64,000 nucleotides of DNA, taken from positions 930,001-994,000 of the forward strand of contig OY969790.1 of assembly GCA_963703125.1 (NCBI GenBank), in the 5' to 3' direction. The first letter of the stretch is position 1, and each line of letters opens with the position of its first letter. The position numbers and the translations under genes are program-made. Positions 42,424 to 51,534 of this stretch are shown here, in pieces. This DNA comes from MFD04716-140 sp963703125 (GTDB lineage: Bacteria; Bacteroidota; Bacteroidia; Flavobacteriales; Flavobacteriaceae). The notes under the pieces were generated by a model that ran no database searches, was not told where the DNA came from, and saw only the letters and a list, made by a program, of their open reading frames with translations.

Positions 42424-43251
42424 CTAAAGGTTGTAAAAACGGATGGCGTTCGTGCCCATGATGGCATTCTGCTCCGAGGTACTCAATGCCGAAAGGTAGT
42501 CGGTAACAACCGAAAGCACTTTAGGGTAGTTCCCGGCAACCAAACAAACAGGCCAATCGGAACCATACATGATCCGCTCGGGACCAAAAACCTCCAAGAC
42601 TAAATTCATATAAGGGTGCAATTGTTCCGGCTTCCAGAGTTGATAATCGGCTTCCGTAATCATTCCCGATAATTTGCAATGCACATTTTCATGCTTTGCG
42701 ATTTCTTTCATCAGTACGGCCCATCCATCAAAAAAACCATCCTTTATATACGGTTTCGCTAGGTGATCGATCACAAATTTTTGATGTGGAAAATGTTTTA
42801 CGAATTCAAGTGTTGCTCCCAATTGATGTGGGAAAACGAGAATATCGTACACGTAGTTGTTCTTTTCCAAATAACCGATGCCGTTCATAAAATCGGGCCG
42901 CAAGAGGAAATTGTGATCGGGTTCCCCTTGAACAATATGGCGAAACCCTTTGATTTTTGAGGCGTTCCTATAGGTATCGAGTTGGTCATCAATTTTAGGA
43001 TCCCGAAAATCGACCCAGCCAACTACTCCCTTTATAAAATTGTTTTCATTGGCCAGTTTGAGTAGAAAATCGGTTTCGGCCAATGTTTGGTCGGCCTGTA
43101 CCGCCACACAGCCGTCAATGCCATTTTGAGCATATACCTTTTGTAGATCGGCCGGGAGAAAATCCCTTCGGATTACGGCCATTTCGTCATTTATCCAAGA
43201 ATGTTTCACTGGATCGTACTTCCAAAAATGCTGATGTGAGTCTATTTTCAT
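42424..43251 (-). CDS. Amidohydrolase, L-fuconolactonase-like
   Basis: A 275-residue metal-dependent TIM-barrel hydrolase. The metal site is IDSHQHFWKYDP at residues 3-14; further family marks are FVIDHLAKPYIKDG, VHCKLSGMITEA and MYGSDWPVCLVAG. Members hydrolyse sugar lactones such as L-fuconolactone. It follows the zinc dehydrogenase gene after 13 bp in the same direction, which fits a dehydrogenase-lactonase pair of a non-phosphorylating L-fucose or related sugar route. Confidence 0.85.
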   Translation of the reverse strand: MKIDSHQHFWKYDPVKHSWINDEMAVIRRDFLPADLQKVYAQNGIDGCVAVQADQTLAETDFLLKLANENNFIKGVVGWVDFRDPKIDDQLDTYRNASKIKGFRHIVQGEPDHNFLLRPDFMNGIGYLEKNNYVYDILVFPHQLGATLEFVKHFPHQKFVIDHLAKPYIKDGFFDGWAVLMKEIAKHENVHCKLSGMITEADYQLWKPEQLHPYMNLVLEVFGPERIMYGSDWPVCLVAGNYPKVLSVVTDYLSALSTSEQNAIMGTNAIRFYNL

Positions 43252-43264
43252 TCCGGAATTATCT

Positions 43265-44278
43265 TTAAAATTTAACCATCGCTTTGATTACTCCACTTTC
43301 AGGGTTTGTCCAGGTATCGAAATTGGAAATCATGTCCTCAAAACGAACCTCGTGGGTGATGAAGGAATCGATAGGGAATTCACCTGTTTTCAATATGGAA
43401 ATGACATGCTCAAAATCTTCCAAGGTTGCATTTCGGCTACACAATACACTCGCCTCCTTGGCATGCAAGCTTGGGTGATGGAATGTCAACCCCCCTTTTG
43501 AAAGTCCGACCAAAACAAATTTTCCCCCGTGGGACATATAATTGGGTCCCGATTCCAAGGCGCCTTTGTGACCGCTCGCATCAAAGACCGTTTGGGCCAG
43601 ATCGCCATGGGTAATCGTCTTAACGCTTTCAATGGCATCGGTTCCGCCCAGTACCACATGGTTCACCCCTATTTTTTCCTTGGCATAGTGCAATCGCTGC
43701 TCGTTCATATCAATGGCGATGGTCTTGGCACCGGCGATCTGGGCCAGTTTCAAGATCCCGATCCCAATGGGACCACAACCGATTACCACAATGGTTTCCC
43801 CTGCTTTTAGATTGGCCCTTCGTATGGCATGGGCACCAATGGCCAAAGGTTCTACCACGGCCATTTGATTATCGGTCAAATCATTTCCCGGAAGTAACAG
43901 TTCTACCGGAAATGTAATCCGTTCCTGCATACCCCCATCCGAATGCACGCCCAAAACTTGAATGCTGGTGCAGCAATTTCTTTTTCCCTGACGGCAAGCT
44001 ACACATTTATTGCAGCTTATATACGGCATGATAACTACATTATCCCCCGGTTTAATTCCCTGTGGATTGCTATCGATTTCCAGGACCTGCGCCGCCAACT
44101 CATGTCCCAAGATCCGCGGATAGGAAAAAAACGCCTGATTTCCGCCATAGGCATGTATATCGGTGCCGCAAATACCCACTTTATTAATTTTCAAAAGGGC
44201 CTCGCGCGCCTTTCTAATAGGCTCTCCCTTTTCTTTCAAAAGAAACTGACCTGGTTTTTCGCAAACTATATATTTCAA
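43265..44278 (-). CDS. Zinc-dependent alcohol/sugar dehydrogenase (MDR family)
   Basis: A 337-residue NAD(P)-dependent dehydrogenase. Catalytic zinc ligands lie in VGICGTDIHAYGG (Cys37) and GHELAA (His59-Glu60); structural zinc cysteines are Cys89, 92, 95 and 103 in SCNKCVACRQGKRNCC. The Rossmann motif is IGCGPIGIGILKLAQIAGA. The only possible start matching the family N-terminus (KYIVCEKPGQFLLKE) is a TTG at 44278, an unusual start codon; no in-frame ATG precedes it. With the lactonase-like gene downstream it probably oxidises a sugar such as L-fucose. Confidence 0.88.
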   Translation of the reverse strand: MKYIVCEKPGQFLLKEKGEPIRKAREALLKINKVGICGTDIHAYGGNQAFFSYPRILGHELAAQVLEIDSNPQGIKPGDNVVIMPYISCNKCVACRQGKRNCCTSIQVLGVHSDGGMQERITFPVELLLPGNDLTDNQMAVVEPLAIGAHAIRRANLKAGETIVVIGCGPIGIGILKLAQIAGAKTIAIDMNEQRLHYAKEKIGVNHVVLGGTDAIESVKTITHGDLAQTVFDASGHKGALESGPNYMSHGGKFVLVGLSKGGLTFHHPSLHAKEASVLCSRNATLEDFEHVISILKTGEFPIDSFITHEVRFEDMISNFDTWTNPESGVIKAMVKF

Positions 44279-44543
44279 TGGACCGTGAATTTTAAAATTG
44301 ACAAATGGGCATTGCTAGCCGGTCTGAAATTAAAAAAAGAATACCATATAAACTATTCTCCAATTGTGATATAAACTATCTGTTTCTTCAAATAGCTTCA
44401 TAGTGCATGCATGACCATACGTACCTAAAATTTATGAATTTTGATACAAAAGCCTTGTATTTCGTCCATTCTGTACAATGATTGGTCTACATTTAAAATT
44501 ATGGGCAAGGTCGTACATTAATTGCCTATTTTTAATACTAGTA

Positions 44544-44667
44544 ACCAGACGATAGAATAAAGATAAAAGACCCGTCCGTACCGGAACGGGCGGACAACAG
44601 GACAAAATACTGATTGTCACTTGTTTCCGGTATTTTATAACGGTCTATAGCCCTCGGGTTAATATAT
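44544..44667. repeat. Dispersed non-coding repeat, copy 2
   Basis: Matches 8791-8892 but carries an additional GC-rich stretch near 44570-44597 whose CCCGT and ACGGG can pair into a hairpin. It lies in the 416-bp gap between the divergent dehydrogenase and DUF1080 genes, ending 27 bp before the latter. The remainder of the gap (44279-44543) is AT-rich with nothing recognised. Confidence 0.7.
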
Positions 44668-44694
44668 GAATTGAACAATAATAAGAGCCCAAAA

Positions 44695-45351
44695 ATGAAA
44701 ATGTCTTTAAAATATGTAGTCCTATCAATAGTAATTATTTGTGCTGTATCACTGGCAAAAGGTCAAAGCACTGGGATGACCGCCGATACAGGATGGATTT
44801 CACTTTTCAACGGTAAAAATTTTGATGGATGGAAAGTTGGTGAGAATGCGGCCACATTCACCATTGCGGATGGTGCCATCAAAGTTGCCGAACCAAGGGC
44901 GCACATATATTATGATGGGGACGTAGAAAATCATGACTTCAAGAATTTTGAATTCAAAGCCACCGTGATGACAAAACCGGGTGCCAATTCTGGAATTTAC
45001 ATTCATACCAAGTACCAAGAAGGGGGTTGGCCAGGTCAAGGCTATGAAGTTCAGGTGAACAATTCGCAATCTGATTGGAAACGTACCGGAAGCTTGTACA
45101 ACATCGTTGATGTAAAGGAAACCTATGTAACCGATGATGTTTGGTACACTGAATACATCAAAGTTGAAGGTAAACGTGTCATTATCAAAATAAATGATAC
45201 CGTCGTTGTGGATTACACAGAACCCGAAACCCCATTGCGTGATGAAGGCCAGAAGAACAGACTCCTGTCGCATGGCACCTTTGCATTGCAAGGCCATGAC
45301 CCGGGAAGCATTATATTCTACAAGGACATTATGGTAAAACCGTTACCATAA
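44695..45351 (+). CDS. DUF1080 (3-keto-disaccharide hydrolase-like) secreted protein
   Basis: About 218 residues with a signal peptide (LSIVIICAVSLAKGQS). The concanavalin-like fold of DUF1080 is seen from WISLFNGKNFDGWKVGENAA through FKATVMTKPGANSGIYIHTK, GQGYEVQVNNS and GTFALQGHDPGS. Members have been linked to hydrolysis of 3-keto-glycosides or to glycan binding; the substrate here is unknown. ATG 44695 is preferred to a TTG at 44671. Confidence 0.88.
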   Translation: MKMSLKYVVLSIVIICAVSLAKGQSTGMTADTGWISLFNGKNFDGWKVGENAATFTIADGAIKVAEPRAHIYYDGDVENHDFKNFEFKATVMTKPGANSGIYIHTKYQEGGWPGQGYEVQVNNSQSDWKRTGSLYNIVDVKETYVTDDVWYTEYIKVEGKRVIIKINDTVVVDYTEPETPLRDEGQKNRLLSHGTFALQGHDPGSIIFYKDIMVKPLP

Positions 45352-45361
45352 CCAGTAGGCC

Positions 45362-46030
45362 TTAAACATCTATTCTTCTGCCGTCCAATAAATTAATAAC
45401 GCGGGAACCATATTCGGCATTCTTTTCGGAGTGGGTCACTTGAATGACCGTTACCCCTTCATTGTTCAGTTGCTTAAAGAGTTCCATAATGTCCTCTCCT
45501 TGTTTTGAATTCAGGTTTCCCGTGGGTTCATCGGCCAATATCAATTTCGGTTTGGAAATGAGGGCACGGGCAACGCCCACTAATTGTTGTTGACCCCCGC
45601 TCAGTTGTGTTGGGAACAGATCTTTCTTTCCCACAATATTAAATCGGTCCAACATATCGGCGACCAGTGATTTCCTCTCGGAACCGCTTATTTTCTTGTA
45701 CAACAACGGCATTTCCAAATTTTCATAGACCGTGAGCTCATCTATAAGATGATATGCCTGAAATACAAAACCTATGTATTGCTTATAGAGATCCGCACGA
45801 TGTTTCTCTTTCAAAGTATGTACCGGCTCGTCTAAAAAGCTATATTCCCCTTCGTCGAAACCATCGAGCATTCCTATGACATTCAATAAAGTGGATTTCC
45901 CGGAACCGGAAGGTCCCATAATGGAAATGAACTCCCCTTCCTCAACTTGTAGGTTGATGTCCTTTAAAAGAAAAACACGTTGTCCCCCTTGTTGTACCCA
46001 TTTAAAAATATTGTTCAGTTGTAGTAGCAT
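45362..46030 (-). CDS. ABC transporter ATPase, LolD/MacB-type
   Basis: About 222 residues. Walker A is MGPSGSGKSTLLN (from residue 38), the Q-loop FVFQAYHL, signature LSGGQQQLVGVARAL (the usual arginine after QQQ is replaced by Leu), Walker B LILADEPTGNL and H-loop QVTHSEKNA. It probably energises the FtsX-type permeases encoded upstream. The open frame continues to 46138, but that stretch is translated from the hairpin repeat, so ATG 46030 (MLLQLNNIFKWVQQ) is the real start. Confidence 0.9.
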   Translation of the reverse strand: MLLQLNNIFKWVQQGGQRVFLLKDINLQVEEGEFISIMGPSGSGKSTLLNVIGMLDGFDEGEYSFLDEPVHTLKEKHRADLYKQYIGFVFQAYHLIDELTVYENLEMPLLYKKISGSERKSLVADMLDRFNIVGKKDLFPTQLSGGQQQLVGVARALISKPKLILADEPTGNLNSKQGEDIMELFKQLNNEGVTVIQVTHSEKNAEYGSRVINLLDGRRIDV

Positions 46031-46059
46031 CGTTTTATTGTTTAATTTTTTTTTTAAGG

Positions 46060-46198
46060 TTCCCTTTTTTTTAAAGAGGATAATGAATCTACCAAAGGCA
46101 GAGAAAGGGGAGATTTTTCCTGTAAACATGTTCCCCAATCCCTCCGTCCCGCCAAAGGCGGGCCACCTCCCTATTAAAAAAGGGAGGAGCTTTTATCG
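46060..46198. repeat. Hairpin-rich interspersed repeat, unit 1
   Basis: Contains block A (AAGAGG...CCAAAGGCAGAGAAAGGGGAG) and block B (CCCTCCGTCCCGCC...CCACCTCCC...AAAAAAGGGAGGAGCTTTT). The inverted pair CCTCCC/GGGAGG forms a stem with a poly-A/T loop. It fills the gap between the DUF559 gene and the ATPase gene. Confidence 0.85.
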
Positions 46199-46200
46199 AT

Positions 46201-46575
46201 TTAGATTTTTACATTTTTAAAATTTTCCTTTATTTCCATTAGTACGGATGTCAAGTTATCGAATACCATTTTATTTTCGAACCGGATAACGGTGAAACCT
46301 TCACTTTTTAAGTATTCGGTTCTCTTTTCATCATATTCGGCAGCCGTGGGGTTTTGATGTCCTTCCCCGTCGAGTTCTATGATCAGTTTGTCAGATGCGA
46401 GATAAAAATCGACAATATAATTGCCAATGCTATGTTGTTTTACAAACTTCTTTCCGTCCAGTTGTTTGGCTTTTACATGTTTCCAAAGAAAGGCCTCTGC
46501 CGGGGTCAAGTTCTTTCTTAGTTCCCTTCGGTATTCCAGGAGCTCCTTTTTACTATGGACTTGCATTTTTTTCAT
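46201..46575 (-). CDS. DUF559 endonuclease-domain protein embedded in the repeats
   Basis: A 124-residue small protein of the DUF559 family, related to very-short-patch-repair and other PD-(D/E)XK-fold nucleases. Typical sequence: LTPAEAFLWKHVKAKQLDGK, FVKQHSIGNYIVDFY with the Asp of the core, KLIIELDGEGH with Glu-Asp, and YLKSEGFTVIRFEN. Biochemical function of the family is not established. It is flanked on both sides by the interspersed hairpin repeats, within 3 bp on the downstream side. Whether it acts on the repeats is unknown; see findings. Confidence 0.88.
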   Translation of the reverse strand: MKKMQVHSKKELLEYRRELRKNLTPAEAFLWKHVKAKQLDGKKFVKQHSIGNYIVDFYLASDKLIIELDGEGHQNPTAAEYDEKRTEYLKSEGFTVIRFENKMVFDNLTSVLMEIKENFKNVKI

Positions 46576-46591
46576 TGCCGTTTTTTCTCCA

Positions 46592-47198
46592 TTTTAGCTC
46601 CCACTTTGAAAAGAGGGGAGCTTTTTTGCCCATCAAAGACTACATGTTCAATATACTTCTTTTTAGTTCTTCCCTGAGGCTCCCCTCTTTTTTAAAGAGG
46701 GGTGTCCAACTTGTTGAACGGGGAGATTATGTCTCTACATTTTGATATTCCTTTAATCATCATTTTATCAATCATTCCCTCCGTCCCGATACATCGGGCC
46801 ACCTCCCTTTAAAGAAGGGAGGAGCTTTCTTGCCAATCAAAGATTATATTCCCATTATTCTCTTTTTTAGTTCTTTCCTCTGGCTCCCCTCTTTTTAAAG
46901 AGGGGAATGAATCTGCCAAAGGCAGAGAAAGGGGAGATTTCTCTTGTAACATGTTCCCATGCCTCCAACCGCATACATCGGGACACCTCCCTTTAAAAAA
47001 GGGAGGAGCTTTCTTGCCAATCAAAGATTACATTCTCATTATACTCTTTTTTAGTTCTTTCCTCTGGCTCCCCTCTTTTTAAAGAGGGGAATGAATCCGC
47101 CAAAGGCGGAGAAAGGGGAGATTTCTCTTGTAACATGTTCCCCAATCCCTCCGCCCCGATACATCAGTCCACCTCCCTTTAAAAAGGGATGAGCTTTT
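46592..47198. repeat. Hairpin-rich interspersed repeats, units 2-4
   Basis: Three successive units of about 180-230 bp between the DUF559 gene and permease 1. Each has block A (GCTCCCCTCTTTTTAAAGAG and GGCAGAGAAAGGGGAGAT) and block B (CCCTCCGTCCCGATACATCG, then CCACCTCCCTTTAAAAAAGG). The units are joined by a shared linker GCCAATCAAAGATTA. The last unit runs to the permease 1 stop codon. Confidence 0.9.
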
Positions 47199-49628
47199 TT
47201 ATTCCGTTCGTAAACTTTTGGCCGGATTTGCAACTGCCACCCTTATAGCCTGAATACCAACAGTTGCAGCACCAATAAATAAGGAAATTGCACCTGCCAA
47301 AGCCAGCAGCCAAAAAGATAGTTCTATCCGATACGCAAAATTTTGAAGCCAATAATTGGTTCCCAACCAAGCAATTGGCACAGCCAGAACATAGGCAATG
47401 ATGATCAATCGTAAAAAATTTCCAGTATGTAGCACCAATATTTGCGAAACCGTTGCCCCTAAAACTTTTCTAACCCCAATTTCTTTAATGCGCTGATTAA
47501 TTGATAGATGCGCCATACCCAAAAGACCGAAACAACAAATGATGAGAGACAGAACTGTCGCAATATTGACCAATTTTTGCCATTGCTGTTCTTGTTTGTA
47601 TTCGTTTGCGTTCAGTTCATCTAAAAAATCGTATTTAAATACCGCATCCGGCATGGTACTACTGTAAACTTTTTCCAAAGCAATAATGGCTTCTTGCTGT
47701 TTTGCCTTTTGAAATTTGATTAAAATATTCCCTATTGGAACTTGTAACATAGAAAGTAACAATGGTTTGATGGGCTCTCTTAACGAACCAAAGTGAAAGT
47801 CTTTTACTACCCCGATTATTGTTCGATTTTGATCGCCTTCCTCATTTTCCACCAATTTTATGGATTCTCCTACAGGATCAGATAAATTGAATTCCTTCAC
47901 AAAAGTTTCGTTTACTATAACTGAATTTGTTGGATCAGTTGTAAAATCGGAAGAAAAATTTCTCCCCAAAAACAATGGAATTTCAACATCGGCCAAGTAA
48001 TTCTCATCAACGCGCATAAGGGAAGCTTCTATTTCCTTATTGTCGAAAATTACTCTTTCTGAAAAATGATTTTGGACATAAGATACCGATTCTATTGTCG
48101 GTTCCTTAAACAACTCTTCTTTCAGAACCTTACCGATAGCATAATAATCCCTATTCCCCGAAATAGTTGTAGTAATAATTTGGTTGGGATTATAACCTAA
48201 ATCCTTGGTACGAATATAATCCATCTGAGAATGGAACACCATGGCCGCAATTAGCAAAAATATGCCTAAGGAAAACTGAAATATGACCAAGCCACGACCT
48301 GCAAAACTTCTACCACTCCACTTCACTTTATTATAAAGAACCTCTGATGGCTGTAGCTTAGATAGAACAAAAGCGGGATAAAGACCTGTTAGTAATATGA
48401 TAGACCCAAAAATTAAAAATAAGTACAAACCTGATTGAAGATTAAGCATTTGTGTAAATACAAATTCTTTGCCCGTTAAGGAATTGAAAACAGAAATCAG
48501 CAGGTTTACCGCCAACAGTGAAAGCAAAAACGAAAAACCACATAATACAGCAGATTCTATAAGAAACTGGAAAATAATTTGGGCTTTGTTGCCTCCTGTT
48601 ATTTTTCTGATTCCTATTTCTTTACCTCTTTTAATGGCCGAGGCAATACTTATATTTACAAAATTGATTCCTGCCATTATCAAAATAAGTAAGGAAATGG
48701 CGATAAAAACTACAGAATATATGGGGTTGCTCGTGTTAACGACTCCAGACTCAATATTAGAGCTGTCTCCTGTCACAAGTGGATTCAAGTGCAAATCCAC
48801 AATATTTTGTAAACCATAATTTATCTGTGAATCGTAACCGTACAGCGCGATTTTTTGTTCCACTTGGTCTTTGGCGTGTATGGCGAATACACGATTCAAT
48901 TTCTGCTGTATGGCGGCTAAATCTGATTTAGGTTCTAAAACCACAAAGGTTCCCAAATAAGCACTTAGCCAATTAGAGTCGATAAAAGCAAGTTCTAGAA
49001 AACTGAAAGGAAGTAAAATCTCAAATTGAACGGATGAGTTTTTTGGGGGGTCTTTTCCAACCGCAGAAATCACCATAGGTTTTTTTAAACGCTGAAAAGA
49101 AGGGTCGTTGTTCATTCGCAACACTCTGCCAACCACATCAGTAGAGTTAAAAAGTCGCAAAGCGGTATTTTCCGAAATCACTACCGAATTCACTTCGTTC
49201 AGCGCTGTTTTAATATCTCCATGTAACAATGGAAAAGTAAAGACATCAAAAAAGTTAGTATCGACGAAGAGTATGTTTAACTTTAGGGTCTTTTCTTCAG
49301 TGGAAACCTCGTTGAATATTTCACCACCCATTATCCGACTGTATTGCTTTATTTCAGGTACGGCATCTTTAAAGGCCTTCCCTTGAACTTGACCAGTCGT
49401 ACCAACAGTTTTTGAAATTGCTCCCTTATGTTCCACCAAATTGGTGGTGATGCGATATAAGTTGGGATTATTGGCATGAAAGTCATCAAAACTATGTTCA
49501 TCGCTCCAATAGATTACTGCAAAAAGCAAACAAGTAATTGCCACAGCCATACCCACAATATTTATCAAGGAATAGAACTTGTTTTTCCCAACATTTCGGA
49601 AAGCGATTTTTAGATAGTTTTTTAGCAT
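47199..49628 (-). CDS. FtsX-type ABC permease 1 (MacB-like periplasmic core)
   Basis: An 809-residue inner-membrane permease with two FtsX domains. An N-terminal helix (about 20-40) precedes a MacB-like periplasmic core; helices near 300-320, 350-375 and 400-430 follow with the coupling motif KRGKEIGIRKITGGNKAQII; a second periplasmic loop precedes three C-terminal helices with INQRIKEIGVRKVLGA. It ends NPAKSLRTE. It is the most divergent of the six paralogues in the first coupling region (KITGG instead of K-GS). It likely works with the ATPase at 45362-46030. The cargo is unknown. Confidence 0.9.
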   Translation of the reverse strand: MLKNYLKIAFRNVGKNKFYSLINIVGMAVAITCLLFAVIYWSDEHSFDDFHANNPNLYRITTNLVEHKGAISKTVGTTGQVQGKAFKDAVPEIKQYSRIMGGEIFNEVSTEEKTLKLNILFVDTNFFDVFTFPLLHGDIKTALNEVNSVVISENTALRLFNSTDVVGRVLRMNNDPSFQRLKKPMVISAVGKDPPKNSSVQFEILLPFSFLELAFIDSNWLSAYLGTFVVLEPKSDLAAIQQKLNRVFAIHAKDQVEQKIALYGYDSQINYGLQNIVDLHLNPLVTGDSSNIESGVVNTSNPIYSVVFIAISLLILIMAGINFVNISIASAIKRGKEIGIRKITGGNKAQIIFQFLIESAVLCGFSFLLSLLAVNLLISVFNSLTGKEFVFTQMLNLQSGLYLFLIFGSIILLTGLYPAFVLSKLQPSEVLYNKVKWSGRSFAGRGLVIFQFSLGIFLLIAAMVFHSQMDYIRTKDLGYNPNQIITTTISGNRDYYAIGKVLKEELFKEPTIESVSYVQNHFSERVIFDNKEIEASLMRVDENYLADVEIPLFLGRNFSSDFTTDPTNSVIVNETFVKEFNLSDPVGESIKLVENEEGDQNRTIIGVVKDFHFGSLREPIKPLLLSMLQVPIGNILIKFQKAKQQEAIIALEKVYSSTMPDAVFKYDFLDELNANEYKQEQQWQKLVNIATVLSLIICCFGLLGMAHLSINQRIKEIGVRKVLGATVSQILVLHTGNFLRLIIIAYVLAVPIAWLGTNYWLQNFAYRIELSFWLLALAGAISLFIGAATVGIQAIRVAVANPAKSLRTE

Positions 49629-49663
49629 GATAATTCTCTTTAAAATAAATACGCCTCCTTACA

Positions 49664-50776
49664 TTAATTGAAAATTTCCCTGTCTTCATTTATATTCTTG
49701 ATCAGGGCATCAACATAGTTGATAAACATGGGGTCGGTTGTCTTTTTCTTGGCGGACTCACAAAATTGTAATGCCTTGCGCTTGTCTTTAAGGCGATAGT
49801 GGCCACTGACCATTCCCAAATGCGCATAAAAAGCATCAGGGTTTTGACCGTAATTGGATTTGAAAATCTTCATGGCCTTTTCATGCTGTCCAATTGAATT
49901 AAGTTCAAGGCCGTAAATGGTCAAATCTTGTGCAGTACCTAGCGGAATCGCCTTTTGCATAATGGAATCGGCTTCTACCTTCCTGTCCAATTTTTCAAGT
50001 AGGCCTGCATAGGTCGAAAGGGTCTTAAAGTTGGATTCCCCAAAATAGGAATTGATCGAGCGATCTGCCCAGGTTAGCCCTTCCTCTAGATTGATATTAT
50101 TAACCAGGCAATAGTTGGCAGCAAATTGTAGGTTTTGCCAAAAACGGTAGAAGATTCCTGAATTGACCTCTTTTCTTAGGGACTCTATTTGAGTTTGCTG
50201 CAGGTCTACAGAAACCTTAAAGGGCACCTTTACTTTCTCCCATTGCATTGAAATCACGGCACTATTTTCGGTTTGGCCCTCAAATTCATATTTGAGCCTT
50301 TCCACACTTTGGTCTTGATGTAATACAGGTACATTTACCCGCAGGGCATCGTCTTTTGCATCATAATAAAAGCTTCCCCACGCGGTATTGAATTTAGAGA
50401 ATACCACGGTGGCACTATCAGTATCCATGGCAATAAAAAAACCGTATTTTCCTTTTGCAAGGGGCTTGTTTTCTACCCATACATCTGTGCTAAATTCAAT
50501 AGTTGTGTTCTCGTTTGCCCCTGCCCGCCATGGAGCGGCCTTGCTAGTCCCATAGTGCAGATCGGCAAAGCCATAATGCACCAACTTGCCCCAAATTTCA
50601 CCTTCGCGGCCATTTACCTGTGGTCGTGAATAGTCTATTTTTACAGTAGTGATCCCAATATTCTCTGAAACAGAGGCCTTTTTGTTCCCATCGGCAGGAA
50701 AGGTAATTTGGCCAGTGGCCAAAAAAGTAGCCATCATAAAAGGCAAAGTGACTATAAGATGATTTTTCATTTTCAA
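49664..50776 (-). CDS. DUF2911 secreted protein with C-terminal TPR-like region
   Basis: A 370-residue exported protein (signal MKNHLIVTLPFMMATFLATG). Residues about 25-170 are a DUF2911 domain: VKIDYSRPQVNGREGEIWGK, LVHYGFADLHYGTSKAAPWR, AGANENTTIEFSTDVWV and KGKYGFFIAMD. The C-terminal 150 residues form helical repeats of TPR type. Function is unknown. It lies between permease genes 2 and 1 on the same strand and starts 35 bp before permease 1, so it is probably in that transcript; it may be a periplasmic partner. Confidence 0.88.
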   Translation of the reverse strand: MKMKNHLIVTLPFMMATFLATGQITFPADGNKKASVSENIGITTVKIDYSRPQVNGREGEIWGKLVHYGFADLHYGTSKAAPWRAGANENTTIEFSTDVWVENKPLAKGKYGFFIAMDTDSATVVFSKFNTAWGSFYYDAKDDALRVNVPVLHQDQSVERLKYEFEGQTENSAVISMQWEKVKVPFKVSVDLQQTQIESLRKEVNSGIFYRFWQNLQFAANYCLVNNINLEEGLTWADRSINSYFGESNFKTLSTYAGLLEKLDRKVEADSIMQKAIPLGTAQDLTIYGLELNSIGQHEKAMKIFKSNYGQNPDAFYAHLGMVSGHYRLKDKRKALQFCESAKKKTTDPMFINYVDALIKNINEDREIFN

Positions 50777-50817
50777 TTTGTTTAGATGTTCCTATTTCTT
50801 AAAATCTATTTTTTAAC

Positions 50818-51534
50818 CGCTCCCCTCTTTGAAAAGAGGGTGTCCAACTTGTTGGCCAGGGAGATTGGACTCCTTGCGCTATTGTTTTTAACTTAAAAGT
50901 ACCAAACTAATCCCTCCGTCCCGATACATCGGGCCACCTCCCTTTAAAAAAGGGAGGAGCTTTTTTGCCTGTCAAATATTGCATTCTTATTATACCCTTT
51001 TTTAGTTCTTCCCTCAGGCTCCCCTCTTTTTTAAAGAGGGGAATGAATCTGCCAAAGGCAGAGAAAGGGGAGATTGCTCCTGTATACATGTTCCCCTATC
51101 CCTCAGTACGCCCTAGGCGGACACTTCCTTTAAAAAGGGAGGAGCTTTTTTTTTTTGCCAATCAAAGATTATATTCCCATTATTCTCTTTTTTAGTTCTT
51201 CCCGCAAGGCTCCCCTCTTTTTTTAAAGAGGGAAATGAATCTATTAAAGGCAGAGAAAGGCGAGATTACTCCTGTATACATGTTCCCCTATCCCTCAGTC
51301 CACCCTAGGCGGACACCTCCTACAAAAAGGGAGGAGCTTTTTTTGCCAATCAAAGATTCTATTCTCATTATTCTCTTTTTTAGTTCGTCCCTCAGGCTCC
51401 CCTCTTTTTTAAAGAGGGGAATGAATCTGCCAAAGGCGGAGAAAGGGGAGATTGCTTCTCAAAACGTGATTTCTAATCCCTCCCTCCGCCATAGGCGGAC
51501 ACCTCCCTTTAAAAAAGGGAGGAGCTTTTTAATA
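50818..51534. repeat. Hairpin-rich interspersed repeats, units 5-8
   Basis: Four units, about 160-190 bp each, in the 758-bp gap between DUF2911 and permease 2. Blocks A and B are as in the other cluster, with small variants (CCCTAGGCGGAC or CCATAGGCGGAC in place of CCCGATACATCGGG). The final GGGAGGAGCTTTTTAATATT runs into the permease 2 stop codon. No gene is present; short open frames here are translations of the repeat. Confidence 0.9.

Noticed and set aside
46031..46138. N-terminal extension of the ABC ATPase
   Set aside because: The extra residues (ISPFSAFGRFIILFKKKG) are translated from the hairpin repeat and recur as short frames in the other repeat units.
46395..46745. Short plus-strand frames within the repeat clusters (also 50965-51195 and 51235-51585)
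   Set aside because: They are translations of the repeats and parts of antisense DNA; they have no consistent start or ribosome site.
46592..51534. CRISPR-like array
   Set aside because: Repeat units are long, internally palindromic, unequal in length and without unique spacers; no cas gene is nearby.
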